DNA of 9,040 bases from an uncultured Actinomycetes bacterium (lineage in GTDB: Bacteria; Actinomycetota; Actinomycetes; Nanopelagicales; Nanopelagicaceae): assembly GCA_903832395.1 (NCBI GenBank), contig CAILBF010000010.1, positions 1 to 9,040 of the forward strand. The letters run 5' to 3'. Each line of letters starts with the position of its first letter. Within the stretch, counting starts at the first letter, position 1. This document shows, in pieces, positions 1 to 4,753 of the stretch. The notes under the pieces are model-generated. The model was given only the letters and a program-made list of their open reading frames with translations. It was not told where the DNA came from and did not search any database. The translations under genes and the position numbers were made by a program.

Positions 1-346
1 CATTAATTATTGTTGCAAATGCTTGATACACAGCCTGCTTGCCACCGTTAGTTACTAAGACTTGATCGGTAGTAATTTCATAATTGGAATCGCGCTTAGT
101 TTTAGCAACGATTGCATCGCGAAGATCTGGCAATCCCGGAGTTGGCGTATAGCGGTGGTTAGCAACAACACGTGTTGCTGCAGCTGCAGCTTCAACAATG
201 TAGTCAGGAGTTGGAAAATCAGGCTCACCTGCACCGAAACCAATGACGGGGCGCCCCTGCGCTTTTAGGGCTTTGGCCTTGGCATCAACGGCCAATGTGG
301 CAGATTCGGCAATTGCCGCGATTCGAGAGGATATTCGTGAACTCAT
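1..346 (-). CDS. Class I aminotransferase (aspartate aminotransferase-like), 5' part only
   Basis: This is the N-terminal 115 residues of a PLP-dependent fold-type I aminotransferase; the rest lies beyond the left edge. Translation begins MSSRISSRIAAIAES and contains VIGFGAGEPDFPTP (about residues 34-47), the N-terminal signature of class Ib aspartate aminotransferases. It continues with HRYTPTPGLPDLRDAI and VLVTNGGKQAVYQAF, which correspond to the substrate-loop and cofactor-binding regions. The catalytic lysine lies outside the window. The family moves an amino group between aspartate (or a related amino acid) and 2-oxoglutarate in the cytoplasm. An aspC-type gene divergent from tRNA-Trp-secE is the usual actinobacterial neighbourhood, which supports the call. 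The ATG at 344-346 is chosen because the protein starts as family members do; the upstream G-rich stretch is only a weak ribosome binding site. Exact substrate cannot be told from this fragment. Confidence 0.9.
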   Translation of the reverse strand, partial: MSSRISSRIAAIAESATLAVDAKAKALKAQGRPVIGFGAGEPDFPTPDYIVEAAAAATRVVANHRYTPTPGLPDLRDAIVAKTKRDSNYEITTDQVLVTNGGKQAVYQAFATIIN

Positions 347-461
347 GGCCCCAGTCTGCCGTACTCCAGAAGCGAGTTAGACCTAAGGCCCTCCTAACCT
401 CTACACTTCAACGCTCACGAGGGTTTGCTTTTCCCTATGGTTTTGCCATGCCCCCGTGCGA

Positions 462-535
462 AGGGCAGTAGCTCAATTGGCTAGAGTTGCCGTCTCCAAA
501 GCGGCCGGTTGGGGGTTCGAGTCCCTCCTGCCCTG
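462..535 (+). tRNA. tRNA-Trp (anticodon CCA)
   Basis: A complete 74-nt cloverleaf can be folded by eye. The acceptor stem is AGGGCAG (462-468) with CTGCCCT (528-534). The D stem is GCTC (471-474) with GAGT (484-487). The anticodon stem is GCCGT (489-493) with GCGGC (501-505), and its 7-nt loop CTCCAAA carries the anticodon CCA at 496-498. The T stem is GGGGG (511-515) with CCCTC (523-527), with loop TTCGAGT. The discriminator base is G535, as expected for bacterial tRNA-Trp. The 3' CCA is not encoded. It lies 48 nt upstream of secE in the same direction, the usual actinobacterial arrangement, and may be co-transcribed with it. Confidence 0.97.
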
Positions 536-583
536 CAAGTAGTACGCGTAAGAAATTAGTGAAGTATGGAAAGGAAACTGACG

Positions 584-808
584 ATGACAGAGTCACCTGA
601 ACAAGTAACCGAGAAACTCGGTCTATTTGCGCGCGTCGGCCTTTTCTACCGCCAAGTTGTAAGTGAATTAACGAAGGTTGTTTGGCCAACCCGTAATCAA
701 TTAACGACCTACACGGCCGTTGTTTTGGTTTTCGTATCGTTCATCATTGCAGTTGTCTCACTTCTCGATCTTGTACTAACAAAGATCGTCTTCTGGGTAT
801 TTGGATAA
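584..808 (+). CDS. secE: Preprotein translocase subunit SecE
   Basis: This encodes a small 74-residue membrane subunit of the SecYEG channel, which stabilises SecY during export and membrane insertion. An amphipathic N-terminal region (GLFARVGLFYRQVVSELTKV) is followed by the conserved VVWPTRNQL motif (about residues 32-40). One long hydrophobic segment (about residues 45-74, VVLVFVSFIIAVVSLLDLVL) fits the single-TM form of SecE typical of Actinobacteria and Firmicutes. An in-frame ATG at 566 would add six residues. The ATG at 584 is preferred because AAGGAAA sits just upstream at ribosome-binding distance and the protein then begins MTESPEQ. It lies between tRNA-Trp and nusG, 13 nt before nusG, in the conserved secE-nusG pairing. 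Confidence 0.95.
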   Translation: MTESPEQVTEKLGLFARVGLFYRQVVSELTKVVWPTRNQLTTYTAVVLVFVSFIIAVVSLLDLVLTKIVFWVFG

Positions 809-821
809 GGTGAGAGAGATA

Positions 822-1577
822 ATGACTGAAGAACTAAACACTGAGACGCAAAAACTCGATGCATTTGAGGCAGCCCTTGCCGCCTCGGCAACAGAGATTG
901 CAACTCCAGCAGCAGAAGAAGTTGCTGCTGAACCAACCATGTCTAACGAGCCCGAGCTTGCGCTCGCATCGGATGAAGATGGCGATATCGAATCTGATGA
1001 GAATGATCCAAATGCAGAGTTCCGTCGTACATTGCGAACAGCTTTGGGCGATTGGTATGTAGTTCACTCATACGCTGGGTATGAAAAGAAAGTTAAGGGC
1101 AACCTTCAAACTCGTATTCAATCGTTAAATATGGAGGATTACATCTTCCAGATTGAAGTTCCTGAAGAAGAGGTAAAAGAGCTCAAGAATGGCGCTTTCA
1201 AAATGGTTAAGCGCAACATCTACCCTGGTTATGTTTTAGTACGTATGGATTTAACGGATGAATCATGGTCTGCCGTTCGTAACACTCCTGGAGTTACAGG
1301 TTTCGTTGGAAACGCACATCACCCAAGTCCGTTGAGCATGGATGAAGTTGAAAAGATTTTGGCACCACGTCCAGTTAAGAAATCAGATAAGGCCGATATC
1401 CGACTCATCGACTTTGAAGTTGGCGAGTCAGTAACTGTTATGGATGGTCCATTTGCAACGCTTCCAGCAACAATCTCCGAAATCATGCCAGAGCAGGCCC
1501 GATTGAAGGTTCTTGTTTCAATCTTCGGTCGTGAAACACCAGTAGAGCTCTCATTCGCCCAAGTACAAAAGATTTAA
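822..1577 (+). CDS. nusG: Transcription termination/antitermination factor NusG
   Basis: NusG binds the RNA polymerase clamp and links transcription to translation and Rho. From the ATG at 822 the protein has 251 residues. Residues 1-75 are an acidic, Ala/Glu-rich, probably disordered extension (DEDGDIESDENDPNAEF), seen in many actinobacterial NusG proteins. The NGN domain starts at DWYVVHSYAGYEKKVK (about 77) and includes NIYPGYVLVRMDL (about 132) and NTPGVTGFVG (about 154-163). The KOW domain occupies about 198-251 (FEVGESVTVMDGPFA). A TTG at 801 is in frame and overlaps the secE stop region. The ATG at 822 is better placed, after the purine-rich AAGGTGAGAGAG. It is the second gene of the secE-nusG-rplK-rplA run. 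Confidence 0.95.
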   Translation: MTEELNTETQKLDAFEAALAASATEIATPAAEEVAAEPTMSNEPELALASDEDGDIESDENDPNAEFRRTLRTALGDWYVVHSYAGYEKKVKGNLQTRIQSLNMEDYIFQIEVPEEEVKELKNGAFKMVKRNIYPGYVLVRMDLTDESWSAVRNTPGVTGFVGNAHHPSPLSMDEVEKILAPRPVKKSDKADIRLIDFEVGESVTVMDGPFATLPATISEIMPEQARLKVLVSIFGRETPVELSFAQVQKI

Positions 1578-1616
1578 TTTCACCTAGATAACGAAAAAGA
1601 AAAAAGAGGACAAGAA

Positions 1617-2048
1617 ATGGCACCAAAGAAGAAGGCAACCGGCTTCATCAAGTTGCAGATCCAGGCTGGCGCAGCAACACCTGCTCCTCCAGTAGGTCCT
1701 GCCCTTGGCCAGCACGGTGTCAACATCATGGAGTTCGTTAAGGCATACAACGCTGCAACTGAATCTCAAAAGGGTCAGATCATTCCAGTAGAGATCACTG
1801 TCTACGAAGATCGCTCTTTCACACTCATCCTCAAGACTCCTCCAGCTTCACGTTTAATTCTAAAAGCTGCTGGTGTTGAAAAAGGCTCTGCAGTTCCACA
1901 CAAGACCAAGGTCGCTAACATCACCATGGCTCAAGTAACTGAAATTGCAAAGGTAAAGATGGATGACCTAAATGCAAATGACATGGCTGCTGCACAACGC
2001 ATCATCGCCGGTACTGCACGTTCAATGGGTATCACAACTAACGGATAA
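1617..2048 (+). CDS. rplK: 50S ribosomal protein L11
   Basis: L11 binds the GTPase-associated region of 23S rRNA and helps elongation factors and the stringent-response enzyme act at the stalk base. At 143 residues the protein is of normal length. The N-terminal domain has the proline-rich motif PAPPVGPALGQHGVNIMEF (about residues 22-40), the region contacted by thiostrepton-type antibiotics. The C-terminal RNA-binding domain runs from about residue 74 and contains LKAAGVEKGSAVPH and the terminal helix AAQRIIAGTARSMGI. A clear AGAGGA ribosome binding site lies 6-7 nt before the ATG. It sits 39 nt after nusG and before the L1-site RNA and rplA, so L1 may control it as well. Confidence 0.98.
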   Translation: MAPKKKATGFIKLQIQAGAATPAPPVGPALGQHGVNIMEFVKAYNAATESQKGQIIPVEITVYEDRSFTLILKTPPASRLILKAAGVEKGSAVPHKTKVANITMAQVTEIAKVKMDDLNANDMAAAQRIIAGTARSMGITTNG

Positions 2049-2054
2049 ACAATT

Positions 2055-2079
2055 TTTCTTTCTCACCGCGAGAGAGAAA
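2055..2079 (+). other. Pyrimidine/purine hairpin abutting the L1 site
   Basis: TTTCTTTCTC (2055-2064) can pair with GAGAGAGAAA (2070-2079) over 10 bp, including one G-U pair, with the 5-nt loop ACCGC. It begins 6 nt after the rplK stop and ends 1 nt before the L1-binding mimic at 2081, so the two helices could stack in the mRNA. No T tract follows, so it is not an intrinsic terminator. A role in presenting the L1 site or protecting the rplK message is inference. Confidence 0.5.
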
Positions 2080-2080
2080 T

Positions 2081-2110
2081 GTGGGAGGACCTCGCTGGTC
2101 CGCTAACCAC
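2081..2110 (+). promoter_or_regulatory. Candidate L1-binding autoregulatory RNA upstream of rplA
   Basis: The 30-nt element folds into two short helices around an asymmetric internal loop. The outer stem is GTGG (2081-2084) with CCAC (2107-2110). The inner stem is GGACC (2087-2091) with GGTCC (2097-2101), closed by the loop TCGCT. The internal loop is GA on the 5' side and GCTAA on the 3' side. The 5' strand GTGGGAGG matches the L1-binding strand of the 23S rRNA L1 stalk, the structure mimicked by known L1 autoregulatory mRNA sites. It ends 24 nt before the rplA ATG, so free L1 bound here could block translation of its own mRNA. An open reading frame extending rplA upstream through this element is not needed and is judged not real. 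Confidence 0.8.
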
Positions 2111-2134
2111 AACCCTTATAAGAAGAGGAATGAA

Positions 2135-2839
2135 ATGAAGCGCTCAAAGAAATATAACGAGGCCGCGGCTAAGGTAACTAAAGATCACCTTTACACCCCA
2201 CTCGAAGCAGTAACACTTGCTAAGGAAACTTCAACAGTTAAGTACAACGCATCGATTGAGGTTGCGTTAGTTCTTGGTGTTGATCCAAAGAAAGCCGATC
2301 AAGCGATCCGCTCAACAGTTAACTTGCCACACGGCACAGGTAAGACTGCACGCGTTCTAGTTTTTGCTAACGGTGACAAGGCCGATGCTGCTCGTGCAGC
2401 AGGTGCTGACATTGTTGGTGGAGATGAACTAATCGAAGAGGTTGCAAAGGGCCGTCTAGATTACGACGCAGTTGTTTCAACACCAGATCTCATGGGTAAG
2501 GTCGGTCGCCTAGGAAAGGTTCTTGGACCTCGTGGCTTGATGCCAAACCCAAAGACTGGAACTGTTACAACCGATGTTGCAAAGGCAGTTACAGATATCA
2601 AGGGCGGAAAGATCGAGTTCCGCGTTGATAAGAACTCTAACCTTCACTTCCTAATCGGCAAGGCTTCATTTACTGCCGAGCAGCTTGCAGAGAACTACGC
2701 AGCAGCGATGGAAGAAGTAATGCGTGCAAAGCCAAACTCTTCAAAGGGTCGCTATATCCAAAAGGCAGTTATCTCAACAACGATGGGACCTGGAATCGCA
2801 GTTGATCCAAACCTCATCCGTGAGCCTGCATCTAACTAA
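2135..2839 (+). CDS. rplA: 50S ribosomal protein L1
   Basis: L1 forms the mobile L1 stalk that handles E-site tRNA, and in bacteria it represses its own mRNA. From the ATG at 2135 the protein has 234 residues, the family's usual length. Recognisable blocks are KRSKKYNEAAAKV at the N terminus, NLPHGTGKTARVLVFA (about residues 66-81), and the signature GKVLGPRGLMPNPKTGTVT (about 127-145). The C-terminal segment is KGRYIQKAVISTTMGPGIAVD. AGAAGAGGA lies just upstream as ribosome binding site. An in-frame GTG at 2081 would add 18 residues, but those bases form the L1-binding RNA element, so the later ATG is chosen. rplA is the last gene of its operon, with a terminator about 100 nt downstream. Confidence 0.97.
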   Translation: MKRSKKYNEAAAKVTKDHLYTPLEAVTLAKETSTVKYNASIEVALVLGVDPKKADQAIRSTVNLPHGTGKTARVLVFANGDKADAARAAGADIVGGDELIEEVAKGRLDYDAVVSTPDLMGKVGRLGKVLGPRGLMPNPKTGTVTTDVAKAVTDIKGGKIEFRVDKNSNLHFLIGKASFTAEQLAENYAAAMEEVMRAKPNSSKGRYIQKAVISTTMGPGIAVDPNLIREPASN

Positions 2840-2848
2840 CTCTTAAAG

Positions 2849-2914
2849 AAAAACCGGCTCCTTCGCTTTCCCTGTTCGGCTTATAGTGAGGGTGCTTGTG
2901 GCGCATTTAGGTGC
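2849..2914 (+). repeat. Left copy of a degenerate inverted repeat flanking the MNT/HEPN module
   Basis: This stretch matches, as reverse complement, the segment 4484-4552 on the other side of the MNT/HEPN genes. Exact shared blocks are AAAAACCGGC (2849-2858), the 19-mer CCTGTTCGGCTTATAGTGA (2871-2889), GCGCA (2901-2905) and TTTAGGTGC (2906-2914). They are separated by short diverged spacers of similar length, and roughly three quarters of positions agree over about 66 bp. Read on the minus strand the copy ends in CCGGTTTTT, so both copies point their T tracts outward. It begins 9 nt after the rplA stop. It may be a mobile-element end, a dispersed intergenic repeat or a duplicated regulatory site. 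Confidence 0.75.
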
Positions 2915-2938
2915 TTATCTGAATGCGAATAAATGACT

Positions 2939-2975
2939 AAACCCGGCTCTTCCTTAATAGGTGGGCCGGGTTTTG
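2939..2975. terminator. Bidirectional intrinsic terminator between rplA and the HEPN gene
   Basis: AAACCCGGC (2939-2947) pairs perfectly with GCCGGGTTT (2965-2973) over 9 bp, across a 17-nt loop. On the plus strand the stem runs into TTTT (2971-2974), and on the minus strand into TTTAGTCATTT. It lies 100 nt after the rplA stop and about 40 nt past the HEPN stop, so it can end both convergent transcripts. Confidence 0.85.
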
Positions 2976-3015
2976 TATTAACGTTGGGTCAATTCCCTGA
3001 TTGGGAAAAGTTAGT

Positions 3016-3417
3016 TTATCTAAGAATTCCTATAGCAGCCTTAACTATTTCAGCAGCAGCCTTTTCGGCCCTGTGGCGCTCCACCTCATCTGAGAGTACG
3101 TGGCTATAACCGGCACCACTTTTCAAATTTAGAAGTGTGTCGAGATGATTAGCACTTACAGAGTCGACGCTTCGCAGCAAAGCGACCGCGGATTTATGAT
3201 TAGGCCCGGACGAATGTCTCCCTAATTTGGAGCAACAAATAACATCAGATGCTGCTATGCCCGCATACACACAGTTGGTTATAAAAGCATCATGTAGTTC
3301 AAGATCGCCATTACTAAGAGCGATTAGACCTGCTGCCTTTAAGTAGGACTTTGCCTTCGCTAACCTTCCGGCGAGCATCTCCGGCGAGCACTCTTTTACA
3401 CTTCTATCATTCGCCAT
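3016..3417 (-). CDS. HEPN-domain protein, putative toxin/partner of the MNT protein
   Basis: This encodes a 133-residue, mostly helical protein. Three things support a HEPN call: the helical layout, the C-terminal pattern AGYSHVLSDEVERHRAEKAAAEIVKAA (about 102-128), and its position just downstream of a nucleotidyltransferase gene. HEPN proteins of MNT/HEPN pairs are often RNA-cleaving toxins with an Rx4-6H motif. Here the candidate is R67-x6-H74 (RHSSGPNH). The tyrosine two residues after the histidine that is AMPylated in the HepT/MntA subtype is absent (HKS instead), so this belongs to a different HEPN subgroup or is regulated differently. The ATG lies 2 nt past the MNT stop, without a strong ribosome binding site of its own, so translational coupling is likely. 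It could instead be a non-toxic substrate-binding partner. Confidence 0.65.
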   Translation of the reverse strand: MANDRSVKECSPEMLAGRLAKAKSYLKAAGLIALSNGDLELHDAFITNCVYAGIAASDVICCSKLGRHSSGPNHKSAVALLRSVDSVSANHLDTLLNLKSGAGYSHVLSDEVERHRAEKAAAEIVKAAIGILR

Positions 3418-3419
3418 TG

Positions 3420-4052
3420 TTATGCACCCACGTTGGTACGTAAAGTCTGAAGATAATCATTGGGTCCATAGACCACTACGCCTTCATCGATTATGGAGTA
3501 AATAACATCGTATTTAACAGACAACTCCTTTTTGATTTCTTCATTACCCACCTCAAAAACTTGGACAGAATTCCCTGTCCACCGCTCAACTTTCAGAGCG
3601 AAATTAGTTATTTGATCGCGCCAAGCCAAAGTCTCAAAATCGATTTCTGGAGACCTTGAGACAAATATGTCTATGTCACTCTCTTGGGTCATGTCTTTTC
3701 TGATAGCGGACCCGAATAAAGCCACACATTCTGGAAGCAAAACCCAGGACGCTATTTCCTTGCTCAGCTGGTTATAAAATTCTGCCCTGACGTTTGCGGC
3801 GGCGACTATGTAACTAGCTAAAAGATGCTCTCGATTTAGCTTGTAAAGGCTTGAGCTCCCAGCTGCCTCTGTAGTCACAAGACCTTGCACTGCTAGCTTT
3901 ATGAGCACATTAGCGACGCCTTTCTGGGAATTTTTCCCGATGACCCTATGAATCTGCCGCCCAGTAAATGCGGACTCCGCACCAGCCAAGACCGTCAACA
4001 CATCACCCTCGAGCGTTGGGATTAAACTTGTAAGCGGTTTGCTCAGATTCAT
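3420..4052 (-). CDS. Winged-helix/MNT nucleotidyltransferase fusion, putative antitoxin and autorepressor
   Basis: This encodes 210 residues in two parts. Residues about 10-80 look like a winged helix: helix FTGRQIHRVIG, recognition-type helix QKGVANVLIKLAVQGLV, then a wing ending SSSLYKLNREHLL. Residues about 105-200 form a minimal DNA polymerase-beta-type nucleotidyltransferase domain with VALFGSAIRKDMTQESDIDIFV. This gives the G114-S115 and D126-x-D128 catalytic pattern (GSx10DxD) that binds metal and NTP. A third acidic residue on the later strand (VQVFEV, about 163-168) is not obvious. Related MNT proteins neutralise HEPN toxins by adding nucleotides to them. The fused DNA-binding domain suggests self-regulation through the three palindromic repeats just upstream. 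GGAGG lies 4 nt before the ATG. It overlaps no core gene and is on the opposite strand to the ribosomal cluster. Confidence 0.85.
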   Translation of the reverse strand: MNLSKPLTSLIPTLEGDVLTVLAGAESAFTGRQIHRVIGKNSQKGVANVLIKLAVQGLVTTEAAGSSSLYKLNREHLLASYIVAAANVRAEFYNQLSKEIASWVLLPECVALFGSAIRKDMTQESDIDIFVSRSPEIDFETLAWRDQITNFALKVERWTGNSVQVFEVGNEEIKKELSVKYDVIYSIIDEGVVVYGPNDYLQTLRTNVGA

Positions 4053-4070
4053 GTTTCCTCCAATGCTTAA

Positions 4071-4130
4071 GTGAGAACTATAATACTCATGTGAGAACTA
4101 TAATACTCATGTGAGAACTATAGTGCTCAC
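4071..4130. repeat. Three tandem 20-bp palindromic operator-like repeats
   Basis: Three head-to-tail units occupy 4071-4090, 4091-4110 and 4111-4130. The first two are identical (GTGAGAACTATAATACTCAT). The third, GTGAGAACTATAGTGCTCAC, is a nearly perfect palindrome around ACTATAGT, broken only at one symmetric pair. The 20-bp period is about two helical turns, so all three would face the same side of DNA. They start 19 nt upstream of the MNT start codon, and the third overlaps its candidate -10 box. The natural reading is a cooperative operator bound by the winged-helix domain of the MNT protein or the complex. Confidence 0.85.
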
Positions 4131-4147
4131 TCCTGACAATCTGTCAA
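4117..4147 (-). promoter_or_regulatory. Candidate sigma-70-type promoter for the MNT/HEPN pair
   Basis: On the minus strand a perfect -35 box TTGACA (4147-4142) is followed by CTATAGT, giving -10 TATAGT (4122-4117) with a 19-bp spacer, or a shifted CTATAG with 18 bp. The -10 lies inside operator unit 3, and the other two units would fall in the first part of the transcript. The -35 is itself part of a small inverted repeat (TGACA-ATC-TGTCA, 4133-4145). The slightly long spacer is typical of a promoter open to control. Confidence 0.65.
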
Positions 4148-4483
4148 GTAGGTGGCTGGTCCAAATTAGGCATATGAAGCCAAAATTCCTGAGCCTGGTT
4201 TTGAGGCTGATCTCTATAGGGGTAAATCCTAAAAGGGATAACTTGGAGCAACGGTCATCCAACAAAACGAGAGCTTTGGGTTCATCCAGCTGCCTGACAT
4301 TGGGTAGGTAGGTGCAGACTTACCGGCACGCTTAAATGGCCACCCGCTCAACCCTGAGCAAAGTCACCAAAAGTCGTATTCCTGGTCTTGGTGAACAACA
4401 CCGTAGGAACATAGTTGCAAGGCGCCATACGTTTCGCACCGCCTCACGCACCAACGACGATGACGAAGAACTGTTTTGTCATT
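4148..4483. other. 336-bp stretch with no supported gene
   Basis: No convincing coding region is seen on either strand. The open frames that exist lack ribosome binding sites and any recognisable protein pattern. Visible structure is limited to a hairpin AGCCT/AGGCT (4192-4208) and a CACCAA/TTGGTG inverted pair (about 4367-4395). The segment lies between the MNT promoter and the right inverted repeat, so it belongs to the bracketed accessory segment. It may be decayed DNA left by an earlier cargo gene or an undetected small RNA; neither is shown by the sequence. Confidence 0.5.
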
Positions 4484-4552
4484 GCACCTAAAACTGCGCT
4501 ACCGCATCATCACTATAAGCCGAACAGGTCGCTTTCGAGGGGGCCGGTTTTT
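4484..4552 (-). repeat. Right copy of the inverted repeat flanking the MNT/HEPN module
   Basis: Read on the minus strand from 4552 down to 4484 this repeats the order seen at 2849-2914. The blocks are AAAAACCGGC (4552-4543), CCTGTTCGGCTTATAGTGA (4528-4510), GCGCA (4499-4495) and TTTAGGTGC (4492-4484). The outward-facing side ends in GGCCGGTTTTT on the plus strand, just before the rplJ promoter region. The pair encloses about 1.6 kb containing both MNT/HEPN genes and their control region. No obvious target-site duplication is visible outside the two copies. Confidence 0.75.
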
Positions 4553-4561
4553 ACGCTCGAT

Positions 4562-4591
4562 TTGACCGGCCAAGGCACCTCGCCTTAGCCT
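4562..4591 (+). promoter_or_regulatory. Candidate rplJL promoter
   Basis: TTGACC (4562-4567) and TAGCCT (4586-4591) are separated by 18 bp. The -35 matches five of six consensus bases and the -10 keeps the key TA---T pattern common in Actinobacteria. Transcription would start near 4598, exactly where the L10 leader RNA begins. The weak -10 keeps confidence moderate. Confidence 0.45.
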
Positions 4592-4597
4592 TACGCC

Positions 4598-4680
4598 ATA
4601 ACCAAAGACCGCAGGTCTGGATTAACCGCAAGGTTTATCCATTAAATGAGGAAATCTCAACCCGCGTAGGTGTTCACATT
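4598..4680 (+). ncRNA. Ribosomal protein L10 leader (autoregulatory 5' UTR of rplJL)
   Basis: The stretch carries the two hallmark segments of bacterial L10 leaders: ACCAAAGACCGCAGGTC (4601-4617) and AACCCGCGTAGGTG (4659-4672). Between them is a hairpin closed by a GCAA tetraloop (GGATTAACC, 4619-4627, with GGTTTATCC, 4632-4640, one mismatch) and a small GAG/CTC element. In the family, the L10-L12 complex binds this RNA and lowers expression of its own genes. An intrinsic terminator follows directly, which fits control by transcription attenuation. Boundaries are approximate. Confidence 0.85.
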
Positions 4681-4717
4681 AATCCGTGCGCGCTTACGCG
4701 TCACGGATTTTTTATTT
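4681..4717 (+). terminator. Attenuator-type intrinsic terminator in the rplJ leader
   Basis: AATCCGTG (4681-4688) pairs with CACGGATT (4702-4709). CGCG (4689-4692) pairs with CGCG (4697-4700) around the loop CTTA, with a single bulged T at 4701. Six T residues (4708-4713) and ATTT follow. The hairpin lies between the L10 leader and the rplJ start codon, 37 bp before it, so it must be read through for rplJL to be expressed. This points to regulated attenuation rather than the end of an operon. Confidence 0.85.
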
Positions 4718-4753
4718 CCCTGATGTCGCTAAGTACCAGGAAAGGTGAACCGA

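Noticed and set aside
2081..2134. GTG start extending rplA by 18 residues
   Set aside because: These bases form the L1-binding RNA element, and the ATG at 2135 has its own good ribosome binding site and gives the usual N terminus.
4111..4311. Open frame of 66 codons on the plus strand starting with GTG
   Set aside because: It begins inside the operator repeats, has no ribosome binding site and shows no recognisable protein pattern.
4336..4491. 52-codon plus-strand frame starting MATRSTLSKVTKSR
   Set aside because: It has a plausible polar composition but no ribosome binding site, runs into the right inverted repeat and has no family resemblance.
4471..4510. tRNA-like look on the minus strand (GGTAGCGCAG, then GGTGC and an ATGAC/GTCAT stem)
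   Set aside because: The D-arm resemblance is real, but the would-be anticodon loop is 13 nt and there is no T arm or acceptor stem.
4542..4571. GGCCGGT/ACCGGCC inverted pair as a terminator before rplJ
   Set aside because: No T tract follows the second arm, and the second arm overlaps the candidate -35 box of rplJL.
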